Shown piece after piece: positions 41,347-49,940 of a DNA stretch of 64,000 nucleotides. A program made the position numbers and the translations under genes. The notes beneath the pieces were generated by a model. That model was not told where the DNA came from, ran no database searches, and saw nothing but the letters and a program-made list of their open reading frames with translations. How positions within the stretch are numbered: the stretch's first letter is position 1; every line of letters begins with the position of its first letter. This stretch comes from an uncultured Lachnospiraceae bacterium. Lineage in GTDB: Bacteria > Bacillota > Clostridia > Lachnospirales > Lachnospiraceae. The DNA is taken from contig CAMXPV010000009.1 in the NCBI GenBank assembly GCA_947245585.1, forward strand, positions 36,675 through 100,674, read 5' to 3'.

Positions 41347-41763
41347 TTGAAAGTATTGATCGATACAAATGTGATCATTGATGCACTGACTTCCAGAGAA
41401 CCTTGGAACGAAAGTGCCGAAACAATCTTTATTATGGCCGCAAATCATATGATGGATATGTATATTACTGCGAGTTCCGCAACAGATATCTACTATTTGG
41501 TGAGAAAATACCTTCATAGTGCAGATCAGGCTAAACAGGTAATGGAAAAATTATATTCTCTTGTTGGAATACTCACAGTGTCAGGTGCTGAATGTATAGA
41601 TGCTCTTGCATCGTCTATCAGCGATTATGAAGATGCTGTGGTTGAAAGAGTATCTGTAAAAGCAGATATGGATTACATTATTACCAGAAATGTAAAAGAC
41701 TATCAACAGGGAATGATGAAAACAATTTCCCCTGACGATTTTATTGTCTTAATGGGGGAATAA
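41347..41763 (+). CDS. PIN-domain toxin (VapC-like ribonuclease)
   Basis: The 138-residue protein starts at TTG 41347, directly after the antitoxin stop. PIN motifs are seen: MKVLIDTNVIIDALTSREP with the first catalytic Asp, a middle acidic SISDYEDAVVERVS, and ADMDYIITRNVKDYQ with the last acidic pair. PIN toxins cut tRNA or other RNA and stop growth when the antitoxin is lost. Its codons are more AT-rich than those of its neighbours. It converges on tsf, and a hairpin between the two can end both transcripts. Confidence 0.88.
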   Translation: MKVLIDTNVIIDALTSREPWNESAETIFIMAANHMMDMYITASSATDIYYLVRKYLHSADQAKQVMEKLYSLVGILTVSGAECIDALASSISDYEDAVVERVSVKADMDYIITRNVKDYQQGMMKTISPDDFIVLMGE

Positions 41764-41772
41764 CTTCTTCCA

Positions 41773-41816
41773 CAAAAAACCCCTGCAAATGCCTGTTTAT
41801 CAGCATTTACAAGGGT
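41773..41816 (-). terminator. Rho-independent terminator of rpsB-tsf
   Basis: On the minus strand CCCTTGTAAATGC pairs with GCATTTGCAGGGG over 13 bp, with two G-U pairs, around a 10-base loop. TTTTTTG follows. It probably also ends the convergent toxin-antitoxin transcript, less efficiently. Confidence 0.8.
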
Positions 41817-41851
41817 TCTTCTGTTCTGGTTCAAATCGGTCTGTAAAAAGT

Positions 41852-42787
41852 TTACATGCCCATCTGCTTTGCAACCTCTTCCGCAAAGTTCTCTTCCTTC
41901 TTCTCAAGACCTTCGCCGGTCTCAAAGCGGACAAATCTCTTAATGGAAAGCTTTGCATTGTTCTCCTTGGCAACCTGCTCGATATACTTCGCCACGGTCT
42001 GCTTGCCGTCCTCCGCCTTCACGTAAACCTGCTCTAAGAGACATACCTCCTTAAGCTCCTTGTTCAAACGGCCGTTTACCGCGCCCTCGATCACCTTCTC
42101 AGGCTTGCCTGCCATCTTCGGATCGTTCTTGATCTGCTCTGCAAGAATCTCCTTCTCGTGAGCTTTGTACTCCTCGGACACCTCATCGGTGGAAACATAC
42201 TTCGGATACAGAGCCGCCACCTGCATGGCAACGTTGTTAAGCGCTTCCTTCACCGCATCGTTGACAACGTCCGTAGCCGCCTCCACGATAACGCCGATTC
42301 TGCCGCCGCCGTGCACATAAGTCACCGCGCAGCCGTCCGCCGCAGTTACCTTCTCAAATCTTCTGATGGTCAGATTCTCGCCGATCACGGCAACCTTGTC
42401 AACAAGTGCATCCTTCACGGTCTTGGACTCATCCAGATGCCATTTCTCCGCAAGGAACGCATCCAGATCCTTCGCGTCGGACTCCACTGCCTGCTTCGCC
42501 ACCGCTTCCACATACGCCTGGAAATCCTCGTTCTTAGCCACAAAGTCTGTCTCGGAGTTCACCTCCACGACAGCCGCCGTCTTCTCATCCTTCACTGCCA
42601 CGCGGCAAAGACCCTCAGCTGCGATTCTGCCTGCTTTCTTCTCCGCCTTCGCCTGGCCGTTCTTTCTCAAATACTCTACCGCTGCATCCATGTCGCCGTT
42701 CGTCTCGTTCAGAGCCTTCTTGCAGTCCATCATGCCCGCACCGGTCATCTCTCTCAACTCTTTTACCATTGCTGCTGTGATAGCCAT
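41852..42787 (-). CDS. tsf: Elongation factor Ts
   Basis: The 311-residue guanine-nucleotide exchange factor for EF-Tu starts with AITAAMVKELREMTGAGMMDCKKALNETNGDMDAAVEYLRKNG. It has the TDF motif in NSETDFVAKNEDFQ, where it contacts EF-Tu, and the YVHGGGRIGVIVEA repeat. The length is normal. The gene is 33 bases after rpsB and ends with a strong terminator, so pyrH and frr need another promoter here. Confidence 0.98.
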   Translation of the reverse strand: MAITAAMVKELREMTGAGMMDCKKALNETNGDMDAAVEYLRKNGQAKAEKKAGRIAAEGLCRVAVKDEKTAAVVEVNSETDFVAKNEDFQAYVEAVAKQAVESDAKDLDAFLAEKWHLDESKTVKDALVDKVAVIGENLTIRRFEKVTAADGCAVTYVHGGGRIGVIVEAATDVVNDAVKEALNNVAMQVAALYPKYVSTDEVSEEYKAHEKEILAEQIKNDPKMAGKPEKVIEGAVNGRLNKELKEVCLLEQVYVKAEDGKQTVAKYIEQVAKENNAKLSIKRFVRFETGEGLEKKEENFAEEVAKQMGM

Positions 42788-42820
42788 CTATTTTCCCTCC
42801 TGATTGATCTAAGTTATTTT

Positions 42821-43570
42821 TTATGCTTCCTCGTCGGTCTCCTCAACTTTCTCCATCTCAGCCTCGGACGCATACTCGTCAGCCTCTGCGCCCTGGTTCG
42901 CCTCAACAACCGCATCCGCCATCTTGGACACGATCAGCTTAACCGCACGAATCGCATCGTCGTTTCCGGGAATGATATAGTCAAGCTCCTCGGGATCACA
43001 GTTGGTATCACCGATGCCGATCAGGGTAATGCCGAGATTATGCGCTTCCTGTACGCAGATTCTCTCCTTCTTGGGGTCAACCACAAAGATGCAGTCGGGC
43101 GTTCTGGTCATATTCTTGATCCCGCCCAGGTTCTTCTCCAACTTCTCCCACTCTTTTTTGATCTTGATAACCTCTTTTTTAGGGAGCACCTCAAAAGTGC
43201 CGTCCTCCGCCATTCTCTCAATCGCTTTCAATCTCTCGATTCTGGACTGAATCGTCTTAAAGTTGGTGAGCATGCCGCCCAGCCATCTCTCATTGACATA
43301 GTACATACCGCAGCGCTCCGCCTCAGTCTTCACCGCGTCCTGCGCCTGCTTCTTGGTTCCTACGAAAAGAATGGTGCCGCCCTGAGCCACCACGTCAAAG
43401 ACCGCCTTGTAGGCCTCGTCCACCTTACCCACGGACTTCTGTAAGTCGATGATGTGGATGCCGTTTCTCTCCGTGAAGATATAAGGAGCCATCTTGGGGT
43501 TCCATCTTCTGGTCTGATGTCCGAAATGAACACCTGCCTCCAACAACTGTTTCATTGAAATAACGCTCAT
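42821..43570 (-). CDS. rpsB: 30S ribosomal protein S2
   Basis: The 249-residue protein begins [32 protein letters not shown], the standard S2 start, and continues with [23 protein letters not shown] and [17 protein letters not shown]. The C-terminus is acidic. GGAGG lies 7 bases before ATG 43570; the longer frame up to 43645 is leader sequence. A leader of about 120 bases with two short hairpins precedes it and may be where S2 controls its own synthesis. Confidence 0.98.
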   Translation of the reverse strand: MSVISMKQLLEAGVHFGHQTRRWNPKMAPYIFTERNGIHIIDLQKSVGKVDEAYKAVFDVVAQGGTILFVGTKKQAQDAVKTEAERCGMYYVNERWLGGMLTNFKTIQSRIERLKAIERMAEDGTFEVLPKKEVIKIKKEWEKLEKNLGGIKNMTRTPDCIFVVDPKKERICVQEAHNLGITLIGIGDTNCDPEELDYIIPGNDDAIRAVKLIVSKMADAVVEANQGAEADEYASEAEMEKVEETDEEA

Positions 43571-43692
43571 AATTCTACCTCCGTTTGGTTGTCTGCCATA
43601 TACCTTGCGCCTCCCTGCCACCCCTGCATTCCGGAGCACCGGCATGGGCTGGATATATGTGATTAATTGGATTCTGCGCGTCTTGCGCGCAC
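43571..43692 (-). promoter_or_regulatory. rpsB mRNA leader with hairpins
   Basis: Between the predicted transcription start (about 43692) and the ATG are a hairpin TGCGCG-TCTTG-CGCGCA (43675-43691) and a smaller CCGG-AGCA-CCGG (43631-43642). Many ribosomal protein leaders are autoregulatory. No match to a defined S2 element can be claimed from inspection. Confidence 0.4.
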
Positions 43693-43698
43693 TTAAAC

Positions 43699-43727
43699 AC
43701 TATACCATAAAAAAATCCCCCATGCAA
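43699..43727 (-). promoter_or_regulatory. Sigma-A promoter of rpsB-tsf
   Basis: TTGCAT (43722-43727) and TATAGT (43699-43704) are 17 bases apart on the minus strand. It lies just after the terminator of the chemoreceptor gene and separates the translation genes from the flagellar operon. Confidence 0.75.
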
Positions 43728-43741
43728 GAGGGAAAACGGGA

Positions 43742-43776
43742 AAAGAACCGTCTGCGGTAAAGCAGGCGGTTCTTTT
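43742..43776 (-). terminator. Rho-independent terminator after the chemoreceptor gene
   Basis: AAGAACCG-TCTGC and GCAGG-CGGTTCTT form a 13-bp stem (one G-U) with a 6-base loop, followed on the minus strand by TTTTCCCG. It begins 5 bases past the chemoreceptor stop and would end the flagellar operon transcript. Confidence 0.75.
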
Positions 43777-43780
43777 TCTA

Positions 43781-45865
43781 TCAATTTTGGAACATATCCA
43801 CAATATTTTTGAGTTTTACCACATTTTCCGAATTGGTCTCCACCAACTCCGCGTTGCCCTCCACCAACTGGGAAACGTCCTCCGTCTTCTGTGCAATGCT
43901 GCTGATATTGTCTGCCGCCTCCGCAACAACCTGGGTGATATTGTTGACCGAATCCGCGATCTCCACAATAGCGGAAAGCAGCGTGTCCACTTCATTGCCG
44001 ATTTCCTTCATATTCGCCTCGAAATCCGAAGCGTCCTGTGTATATTTTTCCGCCACTCCCATAAAATCGCTGTAATCCTTGAGCACGGTCTCTTCCAGGA
44101 AGGAAATCGTCTCCTGCAGACAGGACTCCATGTTCTCCACGGCATGATTCACCTCTGTGGTGATCCCGTTAATATTGCTGATCGTGGCGGATGTCTGGGA
44201 TGCCAGACCGCCGATCTCGTCCGCAACTACCGCGAAACCTCTGCCTGCCTCACCCGCTCTCGCCGCCTCGATAGACGCGTTTAACGCCAACAAATTTGTC
44301 TGTCCGGAAATATCCAAAATAGACTGGGTGAGCTGATTGATCTTCTCCACCGCCCGCGCCTGTTCCATCGCTTCCGCGCTCTTCTCCTGCACGCCGCGGT
44401 ACATCTGGGTCGTCTTGTTCTGTGCCTCTCCCGTCGTATTTTTCAAATCGTCAGCGCGTTGCTTGCTCTCCAGGGATGCCCGTTCTCCCTCTTTGGAGTT
44501 GTCACGGATCGCCTGCGCACGCTGCTTAATCTGATTGACCGTATTGTTAACCGTCTCCATGGATGCTGCCGTCTCCTGCATAGCCGCCGCCAGACCCTGG
44601 GTCATCTCCGAGTTTTCCCCGCTCATGCCATGCACCTGTTCGGTGGTATCTGACAGCTTAAGCAGCGTCTCATCCAGATCCGAATAGGTGGTCTGGATAT
44701 CCGCCACCATGGAACGCAGGCTTGCGCGCATCTCTCTGAGGGAGTTGGCCATATTACCGCTCTCGTCATGGCGCTTACACAGTTTGTCACTGTTGGCATT
44801 CTTCGCAAAATTAAACTGGGCCGTGTTGGACACGATTTCATTAATCTGTGTGATCGGCTTTGTGATCGCCATTCCCATAATGGTTCCGATGACAACCGAA
44901 CACGCCACCGCAATTAACATACCGATCATGATCAGCATGGTAATCCTGCTTGCTGCGCTCTTCATCTCAGATTCCGGCGCCGTCAGCACGTAACGCATCC
45001 CGTTGGTGAGCGTTACATAACACATGTCTTTTAATTCGCCCTGATAAGTATAATTGACGGGCTTTCCCTCCATCGCCGGATCAGCCAACGCGCTCGTCAT
45101 TTCTCCGGAATCTTCAAGCCCTGAAATTGCAGTCCCGGCATCAATGGACTTGTGGTAAGAAATATTGCCGTTTTCATCCGCCAGAAAAGCGGAACCGGTC
45201 TCAAATACCGTCGCATTGTCCACCGTAGACGTAAATTTGTTAAAGTCAATATCCATACCGATAATACCCATGGATTCCCCGTCTATGACAATCGGTATCA
45301 CATAGGAAATCATATATACGTTAATATTGGAATTTAAGTAGGGCGCCATCCACATCGCTTTCCCGTGCTGCACGGGTATGTAATACCAACCCACATGCTC
45401 CAGATCATCCGGTGAATACATGGTGAAATCTGTAGGAACAAGCGCCTCAAACTCTTCCGCGTCGCTGTTCCGGCTCCAGAAAACACCGCTGTCCGGCTCC
45501 GTAAACTCCGGGTTATACCGAATATACGCCGTCAGCGCGCCCTCCGTGTTGCCGCCCACCTCGTAGAGCATCTCGTTCATAATGGCCGTAAACTGATCTA
45601 CATAAGCCTTGCTTGTCTTAAAGGCCTCCACGTCGGTCAGCTGCTGCAGAGCAATCTCATACGCCGTATTCACGGACTGTTCCACCCTGCTCATCTGCGC
45701 ATTGAGCGCTGCCGCCTGGTTTGCACAGGCATACTGCATTTCCTTCTGGGAATCGGCATACACTGTCTTTCTGGAATTCAAAATGCTGACACCACCGCAA
45801 ATGAAAGATGTCAGAAGTGTACACACAATTACCGTAGCCAAAATTCTCGCTTTGATTGATTTCAT
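43781..45865 (-). CDS. Methyl-accepting chemotaxis protein with Cache sensor
   Basis: The 694-residue receptor has a membrane helix at about 7-29 and a large extracytoplasmic double-Cache-like sensor (30-300; [40 protein letters not shown]). A second helix ([20 protein letters not shown]), a HAMP-like linker and a long signalling coiled coil follow, with the hairpin tip [18 protein letters not shown] that binds CheA and CheW. Receptors of this type detect small molecules such as amino or organic acids; the ligand is unknown. It is the last gene before rpsB, 33 bases after the MltG-like gene. Confidence 0.95.
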   Translation of the reverse strand: MKSIKARILATVIVCTLLTSFICGGVSILNSRKTVYADSQKEMQYACANQAAALNAQMSRVEQSVNTAYEIALQQLTDVEAFKTSKAYVDQFTAIMNEMLYEVGGNTEGALTAYIRYNPEFTEPDSGVFWSRNSDAEEFEALVPTDFTMYSPDDLEHVGWYYIPVQHGKAMWMAPYLNSNINVYMISYVIPIVIDGESMGIIGMDIDFNKFTSTVDNATVFETGSAFLADENGNISYHKSIDAGTAISGLEDSGEMTSALADPAMEGKPVNYTYQGELKDMCYVTLTNGMRYVLTAPESEMKSAASRITMLIMIGMLIAVACSVVIGTIMGMAITKPITQINEIVSNTAQFNFAKNANSDKLCKRHDESGNMANSLREMRASLRSMVADIQTTYSDLDETLLKLSDTTEQVHGMSGENSEMTQGLAAAMQETAASMETVNNTVNQIKQRAQAIRDNSKEGERASLESKQRADDLKNTTGEAQNKTTQMYRGVQEKSAEAMEQARAVEKINQLTQSILDISGQTNLLALNASIEAARAGEAGRGFAVVADEIGGLASQTSATISNINGITTEVNHAVENMESCLQETISFLEETVLKDYSDFMGVAEKYTQDASDFEANMKEIGNEVDTLLSAIVEIADSVNNITQVVAEAADNISSIAQKTEDVSQLVEGNAELVETNSENVVKLKNIVDMFQN

Positions 45866-45897
45866 AACGTCTCTCCTTTTGTTGTCTGTTTTCTATA

Positions 45898-46611
45898 CTA
45901 CTGGCCCGTTACAATCTTCGCAATCTGCTCTTCCGTCGCACCTGCGGGAATTTGAAAGGTTCCCGCCCTGAGCTTCTTGTCGTAGCCGTGCTCGCACAGA
46001 TATGTGTCATAAGAAGATGCCGAGGAAACAACTCCGGCCGCCTCCAGTTTTTTCGCTATCGTATAGGAGCTGTCGCCGCCAACGATCGTGACACTCTTTG
46101 TCCCTGAGGAAGGGGTGGACGCACCGCCGCTCTCCTCTGTCCCTGCCGATGACGGTTTCTCCGTTTCGTCTTCCTCTGCCTTAACCTGCGCAGATTCCCC
46201 ATCGTCATCCTGCTTGTTCATCTCATTGGTGTCCGCCTTTGGTTTCTCCGCCCCCGCCGCCGGGGTTGTCTCTTGTGCGGGCTTCGTCTCTGCAGGCGAA
46301 ACAGAGGTCGGTGTCTGCACAGGTTCCGGCGTATCTACCGTTGGTTTCTGCTCCGCCTCCGGCTTCACCGCCACATCCTTTTTAACCGGCGTATCTGCCG
46401 CCGTTTCCCCGTCTTCCGGCTCCTTTTCCTCCTCATCGGAAGGTTCCAACAGACGGGTATCCTCTATCATACCCAGTTCCTTGGCCCTGGCTATCACTTC
46501 TTCATCCGTCATTTCTCTCTTTTTTGTACCGCCTGACAGCGCAATCCCCATGATGACCGCCGTCACAATCATTCCGAGACCAAGTCCCCGGAAATAGTAT
46601 TTTTTCTCCAT
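45898..46611 (-). CDS. Membrane protein with truncated MltG-like (LysM-like) C-domain
   Basis: The 237-residue protein has one N-terminal membrane helix (GLGLGMIVTAVIMGIALSGG) and then a helix-like TDEEVIARAKELGMIE. A spacer of about 110 residues rich in Pro, Glu, Thr and Ala follows. The C-terminal domain (VTIVGGDSSYTIAKKLEAAG, then LCEHGYDKKLRAGTFQIPAG) resembles the LysM-like part of the MltG lytic transglycosylase, but the catalytic domain is missing. It cannot cut glycan by itself and may bind peptidoglycan, perhaps near flagella. It is between the DUF6115 gene (1 base) and the chemoreceptor. Confidence 0.65.
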   Translation of the reverse strand: MEKKYYFRGLGLGMIVTAVIMGIALSGGTKKREMTDEEVIARAKELGMIEDTRLLEPSDEEEKEPEDGETAADTPVKKDVAVKPEAEQKPTVDTPEPVQTPTSVSPAETKPAQETTPAAGAEKPKADTNEMNKQDDDGESAQVKAEEDETEKPSSAGTEESGGASTPSSGTKSVTIVGGDSSYTIAKKLEAAGVVSSASSYDTYLCEHGYDKKLRAGTFQIPAGATEEQIAKIVTGQ

Positions 46612-46612
46612 T

Positions 46613-47827
46613 CTATACGCCCTCGAACAGATCTATCACCAGTTTTACCTCGCCAAGCCCAAGCCCAAGTTCCTTGGCTATCGCCATGTTGGACTTTCCC
46701 GCCTTGTGAAGTTCCAGAATTCTCTCATTGCTATTACGCCCGTTATCTTTTCCTTTGGCAAACTGAATATCCACCCCGCGGGGTTCCTCGCTCACAAGCG
46801 AAGATGAAACATCCCTGCGGTTTCCAAATCCACGGCCCACGTCAGGTTCCCGGTTCCCAAACCCACGGCCCGCGTCAGGTTCCAACCTCTCAAACCCGCG
46901 GCCTGCATCGAGTTCCCGGCTCTCAAAGCCGCGGCCCGCGTCAGGTTCCCGCCTGCCAAAAATCCCTAGCTCCGCAAAGGCCGCGCTCGTGGAAAGCTCC
47001 TGCTCCTCGGCCACATAATCCGCCTCCGGTTCATGAATAATCTCCACCCGCCTCGGCCGTATCGGTTGAAAATCAACCTCTTCCTCCGCCTCGACTATCT
47101 CCTCCGATTCCGCTGCGGGCTCCCACTCCGGCTCCGCCTTCGGCAGGATCTCCTCATACTCGACGACATCCTCGCCCCCAGCTTCCCGGACTCCCTCCAC
47201 CACCTCGGGCGAGTAAGCCCTGGCACTGTGCAGAGACCACAAATCGGTCCTTGTATCTTCCACTGCGCCCATCACAGACTGCACGGCTTCCTGAACCGCC
47301 TCCTGGGCTTCCCTTGCAGAGAGCTCCGCGTTGTGAATCCGCATCAGGGCTCCCTCGGCTGCCGCCTCTGCGTCCTTCGCCCTTTTCGCCGTCTCGCCGG
47401 CCGTAATCTCCGCATCGCGCATGGTCTGCCGAATCTCCTCCGCAACCTGATTCGCCTCCCCGATACTGGCCATCAGCGCATCATGTTTGTCATTCAGCAT
47501 ATCGTAAAGAAAGGTAACTTCCTTGTGATTTTTGTTGATTTCTTCCAAAACGGTGTCCGAATACTCATTCACCGCCATGATCTTTTCGTTCGCAACGCGT
47601 TCCATGGCACGCTCTGTCTTCTCTATGGAGTATCCGATCGTCTCGTCCACGATATCGGAGACCCTTTCCCTGACGCGCTCCGTCTCACTCTCCACCAGTT
47701 TCCTGATCTCGGCCTCGCTGATTAGCTGCACCTCTTCATCCACGTTCTTCTTTCCCGACGGCAGCAAATATCCTACCAGGAACACCCCTGCCCCAATGAT
47801 AATCAGAACGATCTCTATTACACTCAT
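46613..47827 (-). CDS. DUF6115/SwrB-like membrane coiled-coil protein with C-terminal HTH
   Basis: The 404-residue protein has an N-terminal membrane helix (VIEIVLIIIGAGVFLVGYLL) and a coiled coil over about residues 30-200. An acidic region is followed by four 11-residue repeats of the form REPDAGRGFxx. The C-terminal helix-turn-helix-like segment is NERILELHKAGKSNMAIAKE continuing LGLGLGEVKLVIDLFEG. This layout and its place between sigma-28 and rpsB match SwrB of Bacillus subtilis, a membrane protein that promotes flagellar basal-body completion. It is much longer than SwrB (about 167 residues). The functional link is inference from architecture and position. Confidence 0.7.
   Translation of the reverse strand: MSVIEIVLIIIGAGVFLVGYLLPSGKKNVDEEVQLISEAEIRKLVESETERVRERVSDIVDETIGYSIEKTERAMERVANEKIMAVNEYSDTVLEEINKNHKEVTFLYDMLNDKHDALMASIGEANQVAEEIRQTMRDAEITAGETAKRAKDAEAAAEGALMRIHNAELSAREAQEAVQEAVQSVMGAVEDTRTDLWSLHSARAYSPEVVEGVREAGGEDVVEYEEILPKAEPEWEPAAESEEIVEAEEEVDFQPIRPRRVEIIHEPEADYVAEEQELSTSAAFAELGIFGRREPDAGRGFESRELDAGRGFERLEPDAGRGFGNREPDVGRGFGNRRDVSSSLVSEEPRGVDIQFAKGKDNGRNSNERILELHKAGKSNMAIAKELGLGLGEVKLVIDLFEGV
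46820..46951 (-). repeat. Four 33-bp tandem repeats in the DUF6115-like gene
   Basis: Units at 46919-46951, 46886-46918, 46853-46885 and 46820-46852 encode REPDAGRGFES, RELDAGRGFER, LEPDAGRGFGN and REPDVGRGFGN. The frame is kept, so copy number can change without breaking the protein. Confidence 0.88.
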
Positions 47828-47867
47828 GCTTTTTCCTTTCGTATTCCGGCTTTATGCTTGTTGGATG

Positions 47868-48191
47868 TTATCCCTTCGTATCAAAGGTACTCATGCCCAT
47901 ACCCTTCAACAGCACCTTACCGTCAGACTCCTGCTGCTTCTTCTTCCGGTCTTTTCCGCCGTCTCCGTGATATTCATTGCTTCCCTTCTCTTTGGCATCG
48001 AACTTTTTCTGGTGGTTTTCCGCCTTGTCACCCTGATTGACCCGTTTTGTCTGTCTCTCTACCTGCTTCGTCATCTGCTGACCGAAATTGGACTGATCCA
48101 CCAGTCCCTTCGTGTCCTCATTGTGTTTGACTGTCGTAAAATCCTGGGCTCTTGTAATCTGCCCCTGCATTTCCACAAAACCTATCGCCAT
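47868..48191 (-). CDS. Small hydrophilic flagellar-operon protein of unknown function
   Basis: The 107-residue protein starts at ATG 48191, with AAGGAG 8 bases upstream; the frame before it runs through a structured non-coding element. It begins AIGFVEMQGQITRAQDFTTV and KHNEDTKGLVDQSNFGQQMT. A very charged Lys/Glu/Gln/Asp-rich middle follows and it ends GKVLLKGMGMSTFDTKG. It has no cysteine and no membrane segment. I know similar small proteins from flagellar operons of Lachnospiraceae but no function. The N-terminal part looks conserved and the rest disordered, as in a secretion substrate, chaperone or regulator. Confidence 0.7.
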   Translation of the reverse strand: MAIGFVEMQGQITRAQDFTTVKHNEDTKGLVDQSNFGQQMTKQVERQTKRVNQGDKAENHQKKFDAKEKGSNEYHGDGGKDRKKKQQESDGKVLLKGMGMSTFDTKG

Positions 48192-48222
48192 GGTTGCTCT
48201 CCTTCCAAAATTTCGATCATGC

Positions 48223-48250
48223 GGAGAATGCTGCATTTCAGGCATTCTCC
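48223..48250 (-). ncRNA. Hairpin P0 adjoining the three-way junction element
   Basis: GGAGAATGC (48223-48231) and GCATTCTCC (48242-48250) pair perfectly over 9 bp around a 10-base loop. It directly abuts the three-way junction and lies 31 bases upstream of the next gene's start. The downstream sequence is AT-rich but not a clean U-tract. Confidence 0.6.
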
Positions 48251-48336
48251 TGTGTGAAACGGAGTTGCGAAGCAACTCCTAGAACTTCTCCACGAAACAG
48301 CCTTTGCTGTGAGTGGCTAGAAGTTCTTTTCACACG
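48251..48336 (-). ncRNA. Structured three-way-junction element in the flagellar operon
   Basis: Three perfect helices nest in 84 bases. P1: GTGTGAAA (48252-48259) with TTTCACAC (48328-48335). P2: GGAGTTGC (48261-48268) with GCAACTCC (48272-48279) around a 3-base loop. P3: AGAACTTCT (48281-48289) with AGAAGTTCT (48319-48327), extended inside by CCAC/GTGG and ACAGC/GCTGT with a 4-base loop. Only one base separates P1 from P2 and one separates P2 from P3, and P3 abuts P1 directly. It starts right after the FapA-family stop codon. It could be an RNA processing or regulatory element, or a copy of a dispersed palindromic repeat. Confidence 0.65.
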
Positions 48337-49926
48337 CTAGAACGGCGCCATCTTCACATCGCCCCGTTCTCTGACGAAGCGACAGTAATGTGTTGTCTTC
48401 TGTACCACCATCGACACATCGCCGATGCAGATCCTCGTACCCGGATAGACCTCGCCTTTCACACGGACCACCGTCTCCGACGAACTGCCCAAACGCTTCT
48501 GCAATTCATCAATTTCACTGTTGGCGGCGGCTATCGCCTCTGTCTTCTCCTTATTTAACGCTGCCATAGACTGTATCTGCTTAATCTGCTCCGGGCTCAG
48601 TTTTACGCCCTTTGCCAGCTTTTGCTTCGCGGAGAGCAGTGTGGGCTGCACCGTCTGCAACAGCTTGGTGTCCTCGCCAATCTGCTTTTGCAGCTCGGCG
48701 ATCCGCTCCTTCACCTTGGGGTCCGTCCCCACCTCTATAATCGTGTCGGCTCCCATCTCGGAACCGAGGGTTTTCACATTGACGCTCCCAGTGGCGCAGA
48801 CCTTCCCGCCGGTGATAAATCCCCGCCTGCCGTCCACGTTCACCTCTCCGCCCGCAGTTACCTTGCTGTGCAGGATCGACTCGGAAGTCACATAACCCTT
48901 CGCTTCGGCCGTCACATTCTCCAAAAACTTCGAGATAATATTGCCCTCGGCCCGCAAAACGCCGCGGCCCATCCCGTTCATGCCGCGCGCAATCACGATA
49001 TTGCCGCCGGCTTGAAGCACAGCGCCTTCCACAACGCCTTTCACCACAATGTCTCCCTTGGCTTTCACCTGGAAGTTGGTGGCCACATTGCCGTTTACCA
49101 ACACATTGCCCTCATAGTCGATATTGCCCGTGGCGGTATCCACATTCTCCACCGCCAGCTCGTCGGAGACAAAGACCGTCCCCTGCACCAGTTCCACATG
49201 GCCGTTTACCTGGGCGGTGAGCACCGTCCTGTCCTCGGACAGTTCAATGTTATGTCCGAATTTTAAGGTTTCCTTCCTCACCTCTGTCGGCAGCACCTTC
49301 TCACCAAAAAGGTTCTCACCGGGCACGCCCGGTTCTTCCGGATGCAGAACTGCCAACACATCACCCTTTTCACAATGATTTAGTATATTCAAATGGAAGA
49401 AATCTACGCTCCCATCTTCATTCAAAGTCGGTTTTGCCTTCTTATCCGTATTAAATTTGTATTCGATATAGGCATTTTTCCCCTGGACAGGCGGTTTTCC
49501 CTCCGCGACCAGAATGTCCTCGCCGTACTCTTTATGCTTAAAAAAACCTTCGATGGCATCTGTAAGAATACCGCACTTAATGCCCCGAAGTTCCAAATCA
49601 TGAACCATCTCCTGCGCAGTCATATCCTCGCCTCCCTCGGAGGCTGCATAGAACTTCGCATAGGCCTGCATCTTGTCAGGCCTCACCGATAATTTATAAC
49701 ATTCTCTCTCTTTCAGTCTCGTCTCATTCCCAAGACTGATTTCCTGCTGCTCTTTCTCTGCGCCTTCCACCGCCCGCTTTAACGTGGGCAGATCGCAGGC
49801 ATAATCCTTCATCGTCAAATATTCGATCACATCCAGAATATCAAGCGGCTTTCCGCCGTCTGTAGGCGGAAACAACTTCAGCGACGAAGCCCCTTCCTTA
49901 TTTACCAGCCTGAAATATCCGTTCAT
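48337..49926 (-). CDS. FapA-family (DUF342) protein
   Basis: The 529-residue protein has an N-terminal region (1-190), then a right-handed beta-helix-like FapA domain of short repeats at about 240-400 (NGNVATNFQVKAKGDIVVKG, VLQAGGNIVIARGMNGMGRG). A coiled coil at about 410-490 is followed by a short C-terminal strand region. FapA/DUF342 proteins are common in flagellar and polar loci, and some affect polarity or c-di-GMP signalling; the biochemical role is not established. ATG 49926 has GGGG 6 bases upstream; a GTG two codons earlier is less likely. It follows sigma-28 by 14 bases. Confidence 0.88.
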   Translation of the reverse strand: MNGYFRLVNKEGASSLKLFPPTDGGKPLDILDVIEYLTMKDYACDLPTLKRAVEGAEKEQQEISLGNETRLKERECYKLSVRPDKMQAYAKFYAASEGGEDMTAQEMVHDLELRGIKCGILTDAIEGFFKHKEYGEDILVAEGKPPVQGKNAYIEYKFNTDKKAKPTLNEDGSVDFFHLNILNHCEKGDVLAVLHPEEPGVPGENLFGEKVLPTEVRKETLKFGHNIELSEDRTVLTAQVNGHVELVQGTVFVSDELAVENVDTATGNIDYEGNVLVNGNVATNFQVKAKGDIVVKGVVEGAVLQAGGNIVIARGMNGMGRGVLRAEGNIISKFLENVTAEAKGYVTSESILHSKVTAGGEVNVDGRRGFITGGKVCATGSVNVKTLGSEMGADTIIEVGTDPKVKERIAELQKQIGEDTKLLQTVQPTLLSAKQKLAKGVKLSPEQIKQIQSMAALNKEKTEAIAAANSEIDELQKRLGSSSETVVRVKGEVYPGTRICIGDVSMVVQKTTHYCRFVRERGDVKMAPF

Positions 49927-49940
49927 ATACACCCCTGTTT

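Noticed and set aside
42158..43444. 428-residue plus-strand open frame
   Set aside because: It is antisense to tsf and rpsB. Its Leu/His/Arg-rich translation is a by-product of their codon use.
43571..43645. N-terminal extension of ribosomal protein S2
   Set aside because: The family start [13 protein letters not shown] is preceded by GGAGG, and the extension is leader sequence.
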